DNA of 25,014 nucleotides from a virus, in the IMG/VR virus record IMGVR_UViG_3300020034_000067, positions 1-25,014 of that record; one strand, written 5' to 3'. A model generated the notes under the pieces. It was given only the letters and a program-made list of their open reading frames with translations, was not told the origin of the DNA and made no database searches. Every line of letters starts with the position of its first letter. Positions within the stretch are counted from its first letter, which is position 1. Positions 6,727 to 14,557 of this stretch are shown piece by piece. Position numbers and translations under genes: made by a program.

Positions 6727-7209
6727 ATGGAAAACGAACTGGAAATTTTTGAATCAATGGGATATGTTGTTTACCCTGACGGATCAATCAAAGGTTTAAA
6801 AGTCAGCTTTTTGAAGATAACATTAGACGCATACGGTTATCCAAAAGTAACAACGCCGTTGAATGGAAAATACGTAAACCTCAAAGTGCATCGCTTAGTT
6901 GCCGCCAAGTTTATACCTAATCCGAAAAATCTACCGTATGTCAATCACCTAAATGGTATCAAAACCGATAACCGGGTTGAAAACCTCGAATGGTGTACAC
7001 ATCTCGAAAACTCTCGCCATGCAGTCTTAATAGGAAGTTATGCAAATAAGCCTATTGGTGAGTATAGAGGCGAAACCCTCCTTAGAACTTTTAAGGGAGT
7101 AAAGGAAGCCATAAGGGAATTGGGATCAAGTTCTTTTTTAACCTCTCTCTACGGAAAGCGTAAAAAGGAAAAAGAATTGACTTATAAGCATTTAAATCAA
7201 AACAAATGA
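6727..7209 (+). CDS. HNH homing-type endonuclease
   Basis: The 160-residue product has the HNH_3 core of free-standing phage homing endonucleases: VHRLVAAKFIPNP (54-66), YVNHLNGIKTDNR (71-83, with H74, N76 and D81) and NLEWCTHLENSRHA (86-99). The C-terminal part (about 116-157) contains RTFKGVKEAIREL, resembling the NUMOD/IENR-type DNA-recognition segment often attached to such nucleases. These enzymes cut a specific site and promote their own copying into related genomes. It has its own AT-rich upstream region with a promoter-like element and sits beside a divergent regulator gene. Its stop overlaps the next start by ATGA, so the following gene may be co-expressed with it. Confidence 0.88.
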   Translation: MENELEIFESMGYVVYPDGSIKGLKVSFLKITLDAYGYPKVTTPLNGKYVNLKVHRLVAAKFIPNPKNLPYVNHLNGIKTDNRVENLEWCTHLENSRHAVLIGSYANKPIGEYRGETLLRTFKGVKEAIRELGSSSFLTSLYGKRKKEKELTYKHLNQNK

Positions 7210-7454
7210 ATAGCACAGAACAGAACCAGCCGGAGGTACAGCTTAGATACGGGGCAATGTCAGATACTATATCCAAGCAGCTTACAGTTCAGGGATTCAA
7301 GTTTGATAAGAAGCTGTGCGAACACTGGCAAAAAGATGCAGATGCCATAACCAGGATACGTATTCGCGGGATACTTACGGCAAACCAAACAGAAAAAGCA
7401 AGGATAAAACTGCTGAACATAATCGCAAAAACCTTAAACCCAAAAACAAAATGA
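7206..7454 (+). CDS. Hypothetical protein, 82 aa
   Basis: This small, soluble, Lys/Thr/Ile-rich protein is of no family I recognise. It begins M-N-S-T-E-Q-N-Q-P-E-V, almost the same as the start of the next gene (M-S-N-S-E-Q-N-Q-R-Q-P-E-V), so the two 5' ends appear to share a duplicated segment. Helical residues 20-80 carry no membrane segment or cysteine cluster beyond one Cys. It overlaps both neighbours by ATGA, which fixes its start and implies coupled translation. Confidence 0.65.
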   Translation: MNSTEQNQPEVQLRYGAMSDTISKQLTVQGFKFDKKLCEHWQKDADAITRIRIRGILTANQTEKARIKLLNIIAKTLNPKTK

Positions 7455-8362
7455 GCAATTCAGAACAGAACCAGAGACAGCCGGAAGTACCGCAGGAATT
7501 GATTGATAAGTGGAAGACGGAAAGAATAATGTCTTGCGCCAGTTTTTTAACTCACAGAAGCGAGATAGAGTTTGATATTGAAAGTTACCATGATGGCTAC
7601 TTCGAAGGCCGCAAAGCCGCCTATCTGGAATCAAGGAACACCGCAGGGGGGTGGTACGATCTGGAAGTAGTGCAACCAGCATACAGGCAGCTAATTGTTT
7701 GGTACGTTTCCGATAATAGCAACGGGACTATGGTTTATGACCGGCACACTTTTCCAGATATGCAAAAGAGATTCGGAATTAAAACTTTTATATGGACTCC
7801 GTTAGCCTCCCACCCAGCGCAGCCTGATCCACAGGAAGGGGGAAAGCTGCAATCACACAAAGTTTGGAATACCTTAAATGCACTGCAAAGAACTTGGATA
7901 TTAGAAGCACTTTCAGAACCAGGGAAGCCGGAACCTGAAGCTGTTTGCCCGACTTGTAAAGGAATGCAGAAAGTAAATGTTGGTACAGACAATCCACCAC
8001 AGGCATATTTACCATGTCCAACCTGTACGGGGCAACCAGAAGGGCAAGGCTGGGGCGAACTAATAGGCTTGATACAGGGAGGCCACAGTATAACGCTGCC
8101 AAAAGGGTTCAGGGGAACAGTAGAAGTGACAGATACAGGGATAACTGCAATGCGTGCCGGGACAGACAACGGATGGGTGAGCTTCGAGGATGCCTACCCT
8201 GAACATCCGGGGGAATACCTAATACATTTCAAGATGCCGCTGGCCTCGTATATCGAAGTATGTTATTACGAGAACCAAATGGACATCGATCAGTATTCAA
8301 CCCATTGGCATCCAATCCCGGCGTTTCCCGCCCCTGTCGATCACGAAACAAATAAAAAGTAA
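7451..8362 (+). CDS. Hypothetical protein with zinc-ribbon and DUF551-like C-terminus
   Basis: The start is set by ATGA overlap with the previous stop; an ATG at 7316 would overlap that gene almost entirely. The 303-residue product seems modular. The N-terminal part contains DIESYHDGYFEGRKAAY. The middle has two CPTC motifs (CPTCKG and CPTCTG, about residues 157-197), arranged like a DnaJ-type zinc ribbon. The C-terminus has the DUF551-like pattern GWVSFEDAYPEHPGEYLIHF ending in THWHPIPAFP. DUF551-type modules are frequent in phage accessory proteins and have no known biochemical role. The earlier WYVSDNSNGTMVYDR...FIWTPLASHP may be a related repeat of the same fold. Confidence 0.7.
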   Translation: MSNSEQNQRQPEVPQELIDKWKTERIMSCASFLTHRSEIEFDIESYHDGYFEGRKAAYLESRNTAGGWYDLEVVQPAYRQLIVWYVSDNSNGTMVYDRHTFPDMQKRFGIKTFIWTPLASHPAQPDPQEGGKLQSHKVWNTLNALQRTWILEALSEPGKPEPEAVCPTCKGMQKVNVGTDNPPQAYLPCPTCTGQPEGQGWGELIGLIQGGHSITLPKGFRGTVEVTDTGITAMRAGTDNGWVSFEDAYPEHPGEYLIHFKMPLASYIEVCYYENQMDIDQYSTHWHPIPAFPAPVDHETNKK

Positions 8363-8366
8363 CGAT

Positions 8367-8714
8367 ATGAGTAAGCTAATTGAAAAAACAGACGAATTTT
8401 TATTATTTGAAGGAGGTATTAAACTTTACTCCGAACACGAATCAGATTGCTGTGAGCATCACTGGTTAAGTTTTGACGATTTAACCCTAGAAGATTTTAA
8501 GGGTCTGGATTTTGATTTTACGAACGACAACTTTTTTAAGAAGATTGAAGATTACGGGATTGAGCTATTTCCTGTTGTCGGTCATTCGGTTAAGATCCCC
8601 GGATATGGCTCTAATAACGGGTACTATTCCTCCAATCTTACGCTCTTGGTTGAGGATGAAAATGGCACAAGAAAAGAGTATGATATTTCAGAATGTCAAG
8701 AAATAAGCGATTAA
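8367..8714 (+). CDS. Conserved Bacteroidota phage protein (DCCEHH family)
   Basis: The 115-residue acidic protein contains SDCCEHHWLSFDDLTLEDF (about 27-45) and PGYGSNNGYYSSNLTLLV (about 77-94), two blocks I recognise from conserved hypothetical proteins of Bacteroidota phages and mobile elements (probably DUF7448-like). The CC-HH cluster could bind a metal. It begins 4 nt after the previous stop and ends 2 nt before the next start, so it belongs to the same transcription unit. Function is unknown. Confidence 0.75.
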   Translation: MSKLIEKTDEFLLFEGGIKLYSEHESDCCEHHWLSFDDLTLEDFKGLDFDFTNDNFFKKIEDYGIELFPVVGHSVKIPGYGSNNGYYSSNLTLLVEDENGTRKEYDISECQEISD

Positions 8715-8716
8715 CC

Positions 8717-9139
8717 ATGAACACCCCACTATTAGTCATCCTTCTGCTTGCTGGATGCGGTGCGAAGGCGCAGGACACAATTGGACACTACCCAATTGCG
8801 CAAGATAGTCCGAACACCTCCGCGTTTCGTAAAGCCAAACTCCTTCTTAGCCCGCCAACTATTTGGGCGGACAGTAGCAATCTTGCCGTCAAGTCCAACA
8901 ATGCAAAGTTTGACACAGTTAAATGCTGGATGCTGGTGAGTGATGTGAACGGAGTGGAGTACAACAAGTGGCCGACACAGCAGAAGGCATGGCAGGTGAG
9001 GGAATGGCGACACAATGGCGGAGACGATTGGATTTCTGCACGCGCATCTTGGATTCCAACCGGAGAATACCTACTTCCCTTCAGCAAAATAGCCTTCACC
9101 TCAAACGTCATTTGGCAAATCAAACAAGTAAACTGGTAA
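8717..9139 (+). CDS. Putative lipoprotein, 140 aa
   Basis: The start at 8717 gives MNTPLLVILLLAGCGAKAQ, a short signal peptide with a lipobox L-A-G-C (cysteine at about residue 14). The upstream ATG at 8693 lies inside the previous gene and would bury the signal. The mature part is rich in Trp and polar residues (WMLVSDVNGVEY, WQVREWRHNGG, WISARASWIP), suggesting a beta-structured periplasmic or surface protein. It is followed 1 nt later by a membrane-anchored protein gene, and the two may form an envelope pair, for instance superinfection exclusion or lysis accessory; that role is inferred from location only. Confidence 0.65.
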   Translation: MNTPLLVILLLAGCGAKAQDTIGHYPIAQDSPNTSAFRKAKLLLSPPTIWADSSNLAVKSNNAKFDTVKCWMLVSDVNGVEYNKWPTQQKAWQVREWRHNGGDDWISARASWIPTGEYLLPFSKIAFTSNVIWQIKQVNW

Positions 9140-9140
9140 C

Positions 9141-9575
9141 ATGAAACACTTTAGGAACTATATAACAGCAGTCTTTCTGATTACATTTTTTATTGGATTC
9201 AAATCCGGATACCATTGGAGGAAGCATGAACCAGTCCCAAAACGCGTAGGGCTATCGGTGCCCAAAAATGGATTGTATTATTTACCGGCAGGATCGTTCG
9301 ACTCGGCACGATTCAAACACGATTCTATAGAGTTGTTTAAACCCGATGGTTCGACAATCACTATTACTCCAGACTTTAATTCTCATCCAGAAAATCCACC
9401 TTTTGAGATAAAAGCAGGGTCTCTATGGGATATGGAAAATATTGAGTCGGTGGAGACAACTGACGACTCGACATTTTGGCATAGTAAGCATGGTAAACGC
9501 CGGAGGATTACTAAAAAACAATCGGACAGCATCATTTTGAGTTGGGAACTCATCAAACTAAAACGCGCTATATGA
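9141..9575 (+). CDS. Membrane-anchored hypothetical protein, 144 aa
   Basis: Residues about 7-22 (YITAVFLITFFIGFKS) form one hydrophobic segment followed by a basic stretch (YHWRKHEPVPKR). This fits a single N-terminal anchor or an uncleaved signal, with the polar remainder on one side of the inner membrane. The soluble part, with IELFKPDGSTITITPDF and WDMENIESVETTDDS, is unassigned. It follows the lipoprotein gene by 1 nt and overlaps the next gene by ATGA. Confidence 0.6.
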   Translation: MKHFRNYITAVFLITFFIGFKSGYHWRKHEPVPKRVGLSVPKNGLYYLPAGSFDSARFKHDSIELFKPDGSTITITPDFNSHPENPPFEIKAGSLWDMENIESVETTDDSTFWHSKHGKRRRITKKQSDSIILSWELIKLKRAI

Positions 9576-9781
9576 CCGCCACCCACCACCTCTCCGACAG
9601 GATGATCACCCGCCTTGTCCAGCTAACCCGCGTCCGCAAGATCACCAATGAAACCGCGTACATCACGCCGTTTATCAATCGTGACATGCTCTACTGGACT
9701 GGTGAGCGGTACCGGTGGACACAGAAGGGGAGAAGCATATTGAAACAACTTAAAAACACAAATCATGATAAATTCAACTGA
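9572..9781 (+). CDS. Small hypothetical protein, 69 aa, winged-helix-like
   Basis: The start is chosen by ATGA overlap with the upstream stop; an ATG 10 codons earlier is less likely. The basic protein begins MTATHHLSDRMITRLVQLTRV and continues YWTGERYRWTQKGRSILKQL. The last part resembles the wing and final helix of winged-helix proteins (Y-R-W-T-x-K-G-x-x-x-L). DNA binding is a guess from this pattern. Its 3' end overlaps the next gene by 17 nt. Confidence 0.5.
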   Translation: MTATHHLSDRMITRLVQLTRVRKITNETAYITPFINRDMLYWTGERYRWTQKGRSILKQLKNTNHDKFN

Positions 9782-10226
9782 ACTCAGACTCGGAAACCTT
9801 TTGAGCATAAAGGATGAAATCTTACCGGTCTGCGCTATTAATTCCGATCAAACGATTCGTTTCCTGAAAGACGGCGACGAGGTCGGTTGCTTTTCTCTTA
9901 AAAATCCAGAAGTGCAGGCGGTTCCAATCTCACCGGATTTCCTACTTGCAAACGGATTCCAGAAAAGAGACTCAGTGCCGATCTGGCCTGAGGAAGTTTC
10001 AGAGCCCGATGGTGAATTGATCCTGAACATCGATGTCAGCGGCACAGATGTCTTTTTCCTGTATGTATGTAAGTTTCCTCAACTGGTTTGCTTAACAGGC
10101 ATCAGGACAAAATACGACAGGGTTCGAACACAAATCACCTCCGTCCATGAGTTTCAGAATCTGTATTTCGCGGCTACAAAGCAGGAGATCATCATACGTG
10201 CTAGTTTAACAAAACAAGACTCATGA
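9765..10226 (+). CDS. ELRLGN-family Bacteroidota phage protein, 153 aa
   Basis: The protein begins with STELRLGNLL and ends with VHEFQNLYFAATKQE. It shares this architecture with the minus-strand gene at 21137-21547 (AELRIGNWV ... VHQLQNLFFALTGTE). The family is very common in Bacteroidota phages and mobile elements, usually 100-200 residues, with no established function. Between the conserved ends lie FLLANGFQKRD and two acidic strands. No membrane segment is seen. It overlaps the next gene by ATGA. Confidence 0.75.
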   Translation: MINSTELRLGNLLSIKDEILPVCAINSDQTIRFLKDGDEVGCFSLKNPEVQAVPISPDFLLANGFQKRDSVPIWPEEVSEPDGELILNIDVSGTDVFFLYVCKFPQLVCLTGIRTKYDRVRTQITSVHEFQNLYFAATKQEIIIRASLTKQDS

Positions 10227-10423
10227 AAGAATTCTTAATGGTTGCAGCCGGTGGCATGCTGATCTCAGTCTGTATTCTACTATCCGCATTAATTTATGAC
10301 CGACGCGGTAGTTTTCTACAAGTGCTCAAATGGTGGGGGATTCTCATTGTTGGATCATTTGCGGGAACCGCTATCGCTTTCGGAATAGGCTTCGGCATCA
10401 GCATGCTAATCGGTAGACCATGA
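10223..10423 (+). CDS. Small membrane protein with two transmembrane segments
   Basis: The 66-residue product has hydrophobic segments at about 4-24 (FLMVAAGGMLISVCILLSALI) broken by YDRRGS, and at about 37-62 (WWGILIVGSFAGTAIAFGIG and on), with Gly-rich packing faces. Size and two helices are compatible with a holin, but no endolysin gene is nearby, so this is only a possibility. It overlaps both neighbours by ATGA. Confidence 0.6.
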   Translation: MKEFLMVAAGGMLISVCILLSALIYDRRGSFLQVLKWWGILIVGSFAGTAIAFGIGFGISMLIGRP

Positions 10424-10665
10424 CCAAGTTCTCCGAAAACCTCGTCGCCATCCGCGAAGCCAAAGGCCTCACCCAGGAGAAGATGGTCCTGTGGCTGGCA
10501 GAGAGGGGGCTGCGAATCACACGCACCAGGCTGAAGTCATGGGAGCTGGGAGAGCGCATGCCGGGAGCATACGTGCTCATTCGACTATGCGATGTACTGG
10601 ACATCGTTGACATAAGATCATTCGTCAATCATCATATTGTCACATTGAGTGACAATCAGTCTTAG
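10420..10665 (+). CDS. Cro/CI-type helix-turn-helix regulator
   Basis: The 81-residue protein has the XRE-family fold: LVAIREAKGLTQEKMVLWLAERG is helix 1 through the recognition region, followed by TRTRLKSWELGERMPGAYVLIRLCDVLDI. The S-W-E-x-G-x-R-x-P segment is diagnostic. It probably represses phage transcription by binding operator DNA as a dimer. Its gene lies inside the plus-strand accessory run, not at a divergent switch, so it is unlikely to be the main lysogeny repressor. An inverted repeat built on the same core as the origin iterons lies in its last codons. Confidence 0.8.
   Translation: MTKFSENLVAIREAKGLTQEKMVLWLAERGLRITRTRLKSWELGERMPGAYVLIRLCDVLDIVDIRSFVNHHIVTLSDNQS
10636..10656. 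repeat. Perfect inverted repeat containing the origin core sequence
   Basis: ATTGTCAC (10636-10643) and GTGACAAT (10649-10656) are exact reverse complements with 5 nt between them. The TGTCAC core is that of the putative origin at 5026-5328. It overlaps the end of the regulator gene and has no T-tract, so a protein-binding site is preferred over a terminator. Confidence 0.6.
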
Positions 10666-10694
10666 TGATTATTTTACATCAACCCAACTTCCCC

Positions 10695-10982
10695 ATGACT
10701 AAAGAAGCGCTTGACAAGCTGAATTACCTGCATACTAAAGTGAAGAAACTCAAACAGGAGTTAGATACACTCGACATGATTCCATTCGGTGATCGTGGTT
10801 TTAGTTCTGCTCACCTAATAGAAGACGAAGCGGCGGCGAAGTTGATTGATGATCAGATAGTCTCCCTTTTGAGAAAGGAATATGAAGAGGCTGCGAGGCT
10901 GTTTCAAAGTTATGAAGGAACGTACAATGATAAGCCAACCTATTCTGTGGTTGGCGGCTTTTCAACTCACGCGCGACCATAA
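10695..10982 (+). CDS. Hypothetical coiled-coil protein, 95 aa
   Basis: The ATG at 10695 is preferred over a GTG at 10665 that overlaps the previous stop, because the intervening codons look like an untranslated leader ending ACTTCCCC. The protein starts MTKEALDKLNYLHTKVKKLKQELDTLD, a clear heptad-like helix, and a second helix with many Glu and Ala (KEYEEAARLFQSYEG). It is probably a small helical cytoplasmic protein. No family is recognised. Confidence 0.55.
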   Translation: MTKEALDKLNYLHTKVKKLKQELDTLDMIPFGDRGFSSAHLIEDEAAAKLIDDQIVSLLRKEYEEAARLFQSYEGTYNDKPTYSVVGGFSTHARP

Positions 10983-10992
10983 CCCAACCCCC

Positions 10993-11130
10993 ATGAGCGC
11001 ACACATCTTCTACCTACTCAAAGCACGCGAGGAACCGGTAACGACTCGCCACTTCGATTATACCAAAGGCGTCCTTCTCGGGATTGCACCGATGTTGATT
11101 ATCTGGGCGTCAATAAAACTGGCGGTGTAA
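10993..11130 (+). CDS. Small membrane protein, 45 aa
   Basis: Starting at the ATG 10 nt after the previous stop, the product reads MSAHIFYLLKAREEP and ends with one hydrophobic segment, GVLLGIAPMLIIWASIKLAV. Its stop is 1 nt before the small terminase start, so it is carried in the same transcript. The function is unknown. Confidence 0.5.
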   Translation: MSAHIFYLLKAREEPVTTRHFDYTKGVLLGIAPMLIIWASIKLAV

Positions 11131-11131
11131 G

Positions 11132-11611
11132 ATGAGCCTCACCCCCAAACAAGAGCAGTTTTGTCGTGAATATCTCATTGATTTCAATGCGACACAGGCT
11201 GCAATAAGGGCGGGGTATTCTAAAAAGACGGCAGGACAGATAGGCGAACAGAACTTGAAGAAACTTGAAATTTCCGCATACGTGAGGGAATTGAAGGAAA
11301 AACAGATCGAAAGAACTGAGATTACCGCCGATTTTGTGCTTACCGGACTCAAAGAGGTTGCGCAGCGGTGCCTTCAGAAAATACCAGTGATGGAATGGGA
11401 TTACGAAAACAAGATGCTCGTTCCATCCAGAGATGAAGACGGAAATGCAATCTGGGAATTCGACAGTGGGGGGGCAAACAAGTCTTTTGAGTTATTGGGT
11501 AAACACTTAGGACTGTTCGAGAAGGACAACAAGCGTGATCTCAGCATAACAACCCCGATGAGTCCCGACCAGGTATCTGAGATCCTCAGCAAAATAAATC
11601 AACATGGCTGA
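11132..11611 (+). CDS. terS: Terminase small subunit
   Basis: The N-terminus SLTPKQEQFCREYLIDFNATQ and AAIRAGYSKKTAGQIGEQNL is the helix-turn-helix of the Terminase_2 (SPP1 G1P/P27-like) family, which recognises the packaging start on phage DNA. A middle helix (KEKQIERTEITADFVLTGLKEVAQ) probably drives ring assembly. At 159 residues the length is normal. It overlaps the large subunit by 8 nt, the classical arrangement. Confidence 0.93.
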   Translation: MSLTPKQEQFCREYLIDFNATQAAIRAGYSKKTAGQIGEQNLKKLEISAYVRELKEKQIERTEITADFVLTGLKEVAQRCLQKIPVMEWDYENKMLVPSRDEDGNAIWEFDSGGANKSFELLGKHLGLFEKDNKRDLSITTPMSPDQVSEILSKINQHG

Positions 11612-13052
11612 GTTACTCCTTCAGCCTGTAAAGGCCAGCGGATTCCGCAAGGTGCCTGGAGATATTCAGGAGGTGCTGATACAATCAGGAGCAGTGCCGG
11701 TGAATGATGTGTTCTTTCCACTGTGGTCGAATAAGAATAAGATCAATCTGCTCTATGGCAGCTATGGATCAGGTAAGAGCGTCTTCATTGTCGACGTACT
11801 GATCAATCACGCTGTTCACGATGAATACTTCCGTTGCTATTTCGGGCGAAAGATTCTGGAGGATGTGCGTGGAACCGTTTTTAAGACCATTACAGACAGG
11901 ATAAAAGAACTGAAGAAAGAACACCTTTTCTCCTTCAGTGACGCACCCAATGGTACCATGATCATCGTGTGCAAGAAAAACCGCAATGAGTTCAACCCAT
12001 TTGGAGCCAATAACCCGGCATCTCTCAAATCCATCAAAGATCCGACTCACTTCTTTTGTGAAGAGTTTGATCAGTTCACGTTTGAGGATTTTGGGTTTAT
12101 CTACTCTCGTTTAAGGACGGAGAAAGCAGTTACGCAGTTCTACGGGGCCTTCAATACCGAGCGAATCTATCAAAGTCATTGGTTGAGGAAGATATTCTTT
12201 GATGGCGAACGCTCGAACGATGCTTTTAAGTTAAAGGCAAACTATTACGACAATTACTTCATCGATCAGGATGATTACTATAAAAAATTACAATTCATTG
12301 CCAACGGGAATGCCGCGGTACTCAATGCGATCGCTAATGGTGAATGGGGCGTTGTGCGGACCGGTGGAGAATTCTTCAAAGAATTTGACGAAACCAAGCA
12401 TGTGGGTTCACTGGCTTACGCGCCTGGCGTTGTGTATGTTTCCCTGGATGAGAATGTCAACCCTTATGTCACCGCCACAATCTGGCAAGTGCGAGGATCA
12501 TCACTCAATCAGATTCATGAGATTCTTTCCAAATCACCAGCCAATAATGCACCCAAGGCAGCAGCCAAATTTGCTGATTACCTGGATTCCATAAATCATA
12601 AAGACATGGTATTTGTCTGCGGTGATCCAAGCGCAAGTAAGCGGTCGACAGTAGATGAAAACTCATCCAGTTTTTACACAAAATACATTGAGATTCTGCA
12701 AAAACGAGGATACAAAGTCACCAATAAGGTGATGAAATCCGCTCCTGAGGTGGCCCTGTCTGGTGCGTTCATCAATGCCATCTTTGAGAACAACCTGAAT
12801 GGGTGGTCGATCAAGATCAGCGATATGTGTTTTACCTCCATTGAGGATTATATGATGGTAAAGGAAGACGCAGAGGGCAAGATGATGAAAGAGAAGGAGA
12901 AAGACCCGGATACCGGCATCACCTACGAGCCACGAGGCCATTGTGCAGACACACTCAGGTACCAATGTTTAACCATACTCTCCACCCAGTTCGAGGCCTT
13001 CAAGGGGCGCAGGAAATCCAATTTCTATAACCGTACAGCATATCTCGGCTAA
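11604..13052 (+). CDS. terL: Terminase large subunit (packaging ATPase-nuclease)
   Basis: The 482-residue protein has both halves of a packaging motor. Walker A is GSYGSGKS at 52-59 and Walker B is HFFCEE at about 149-154, which together power DNA translocation. The C-terminal nuclease that cuts the concatemer contains YVSLDENVNPY (about 279-289), VFVCGDPSASKRS (about 336-348) and HCADTLRY (about 446-453), supplying the acidic metal ligands of the RNase H-like fold. It docks on the portal encoded 2 nt downstream. Length is typical of PBSX/SPP1-type large terminases. Confidence 0.95.
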   Translation: MAELLLQPVKASGFRKVPGDIQEVLIQSGAVPVNDVFFPLWSNKNKINLLYGSYGSGKSVFIVDVLINHAVHDEYFRCYFGRKILEDVRGTVFKTITDRIKELKKEHLFSFSDAPNGTMIIVCKKNRNEFNPFGANNPASLKSIKDPTHFFCEEFDQFTFEDFGFIYSRLRTEKAVTQFYGAFNTERIYQSHWLRKIFFDGERSNDAFKLKANYYDNYFIDQDDYYKKLQFIANGNAAVLNAIANGEWGVVRTGGEFFKEFDETKHVGSLAYAPGVVYVSLDENVNPYVTATIWQVRGSSLNQIHEILSKSPANNAPKAAAKFADYLDSINHKDMVFVCGDPSASKRSTVDENSSSFYTKYIEILQKRGYKVTNKVMKSAPEVALSGAFINAIFENNLNGWSIKISDMCFTSIEDYMMVKEDAEGKMMKEKEKDPDTGITYEPRGHCADTLRYQCLTILSTQFEAFKGRRKSNFYNRTAYLG

Positions 13053-13054
13053 CC

Positions 13055-14557
13055 ATGAACATCAAAAAAGCATTAGAACTTATACAAACTGGCGATGTGG
13101 CGACATTCGTCTCCCTGGCTGAGACACGCCTGCTGGTCACAAAGATTAGTGACGCCGTTGATCAGTTCAATCCCGCCAAGCATGTCATCAATGATGATGT
13201 TAAGCGCCGGGATAAGTTTATCTACGATGACGGACCTGCTGACAGCGAGGGCAACCCAACCCGTGGCCAGGTAAAGGAGATCATCAAAGTGGCCAGGCTA
13301 TCATTGTCTATTCAAAAGAAGATCGTTACCACTGCTGCGGCATTTGTGGGCACTCCGGAATTGGATAGCCAGCCGAAAGAAGGACCGGAGGCCAATTTTC
13401 TGAAAGTCGTCAACAAGGTATGGGAGGACAACAAACTGGATTACAAGAGTGATGACATTTTCACCCGCACCATGAGCGAAAGGCATTGCGCCGAACTGTG
13501 GTACGTCAGGGATGCTGAAGAAGGATATTGGGATGGATTAACAATAACATCAAAGTTCAAACTCGGCATGCGGGTGATCTCACCCAGCTCCGGAGATGAG
13601 TTATTTCCTCTCTTTGACGACTTTGGTGACATGATAATGTTCATCCGAAAGTACAAAGGATGGGACGACGACGCCAAGCAGATCGATTACGTGGAGATAT
13701 ACACCGCTGACATTATCGCCTATGCCCGCCAAAGTGCTACCGGTTGGGAATGGGCAAAAGATAAAGACACCTATCAGGCTGAATTCGTCAGCCAGGTGAA
13801 TATCTTGAAGAAGATTCCGATCATCTACTACTACAAACAACTTACAGAATGGGAAGACGTTCAACCATTGATTGAGCGCCTGGAAACCAAGATGAGTAAC
13901 CATGCCGACACCAATGACTATTTCGCTTCACCGGTTGCTGTGGCCCGTAACGCCAAGGTGATCACCATGCCCAATAAAGGCGAGCAGGGCAAGATGGTGG
14001 AGATTGAAGGTGACGGCGACCTTGGCTATCTGACCTGGGATCAGATGCCAGAGAGTATGAAGCTCGAATATGATCTACTTGAGAAGTACATCTTCAACCT
14101 TACCCATACACCGAAGATCGATTTTGAATCCATGAAATCACTCGGTGCATTCTCCGGAGTGGCACTCGATACATTCTTTTTGGATCCGGAAATCAAAGCA
14201 ATAAAGAACCGTGGCATATTTGGAGAGAGCCTGCAAAGAAGGGTGAATCTTATGCGCGTCAGCCTGGTTGTATTCGATCCATCGCTGAAACCCAGCCTGC
14301 TGCTAAAGATAGCCATCAGGTTTAGGTCATTCCTGCCGAAAAACGTAGGGGAGTTGGTAGACTTGTTGATCAAGCTGACAGGTGGAGGGTTGATGAGTAA
14401 GGACACGGCCGTCCGACAGAACCCATTGGTTAAGGATGCAAATGCTGAACTTATTGCTCTCGAAAAACAAAAAGAAGACGCCTTGGCAGAGCAGGTCGTT
14501 CTCGGTCCTCCCATAGGTCAAAATCCACCTAAAAATCAGCCACAGCCAACGAAATGA
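13055..14557 (+). CDS. Portal protein (SPP1 gp6-like)
   Basis: This 500-residue protein follows the large terminase and has features of the SPP1 gp6-type portal family: an N-terminal part with RDKFIYDDG and ARLSLSIQKKIVTTAAAFVGTPE, a central WEDVQPLIERLETKMSNHADTNDYF region (about 268-292) and KIDFESMKSLGAFSGVAL (about 353-370). The C-terminus ends in a charged helix and a Pro/Gln-rich tail. Portals form the twelve-subunit ring at one capsid vertex through which DNA enters and to which the tail attaches. Its stop overlaps the next start by ATGA. No head protease or capsid gene follows. Confidence 0.9.
   Translation: MNIKKALELIQTGDVATFVSLAETRLLVTKISDAVDQFNPAKHVINDDVKRRDKFIYDDGPADSEGNPTRGQVKEIIKVARLSLSIQKKIVTTAAAFVGTPELDSQPKEGPEANFLKVVNKVWEDNKLDYKSDDIFTRTMSERHCAELWYVRDAEEGYWDGLTITSKFKLGMRVISPSSGDELFPLFDDFGDMIMFIRKYKGWDDDAKQIDYVEIYTADIIAYARQSATGWEWAKDKDTYQAEFVSQVNILKKIPIIYYYKQLTEWEDVQPLIERLETKMSNHADTNDYFASPVAVARNAKVITMPNKGEQGKMVEIEGDGDLGYLTWDQMPESMKLEYDLLEKYIFNLTHTPKIDFESMKSLGAFSGVALDTFFLDPEIKAIKNRGIFGESLQRRVNLMRVSLVVFDPSLKPSLLLKIAIRFRSFLPKNVGELVDLLIKLTGGGLMSKDTAVRQNPLVKDANAELIALEKQKEDALAEQVVLGPPIGQNPPKNQPQPTK

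Noticed and set aside
14041-14514. 157-codon minus-strand frame inside the portal gene
   Set aside because: Antisense to conserved portal sequence and rich in Ser/Phe/Leu, as expected for a shadow.
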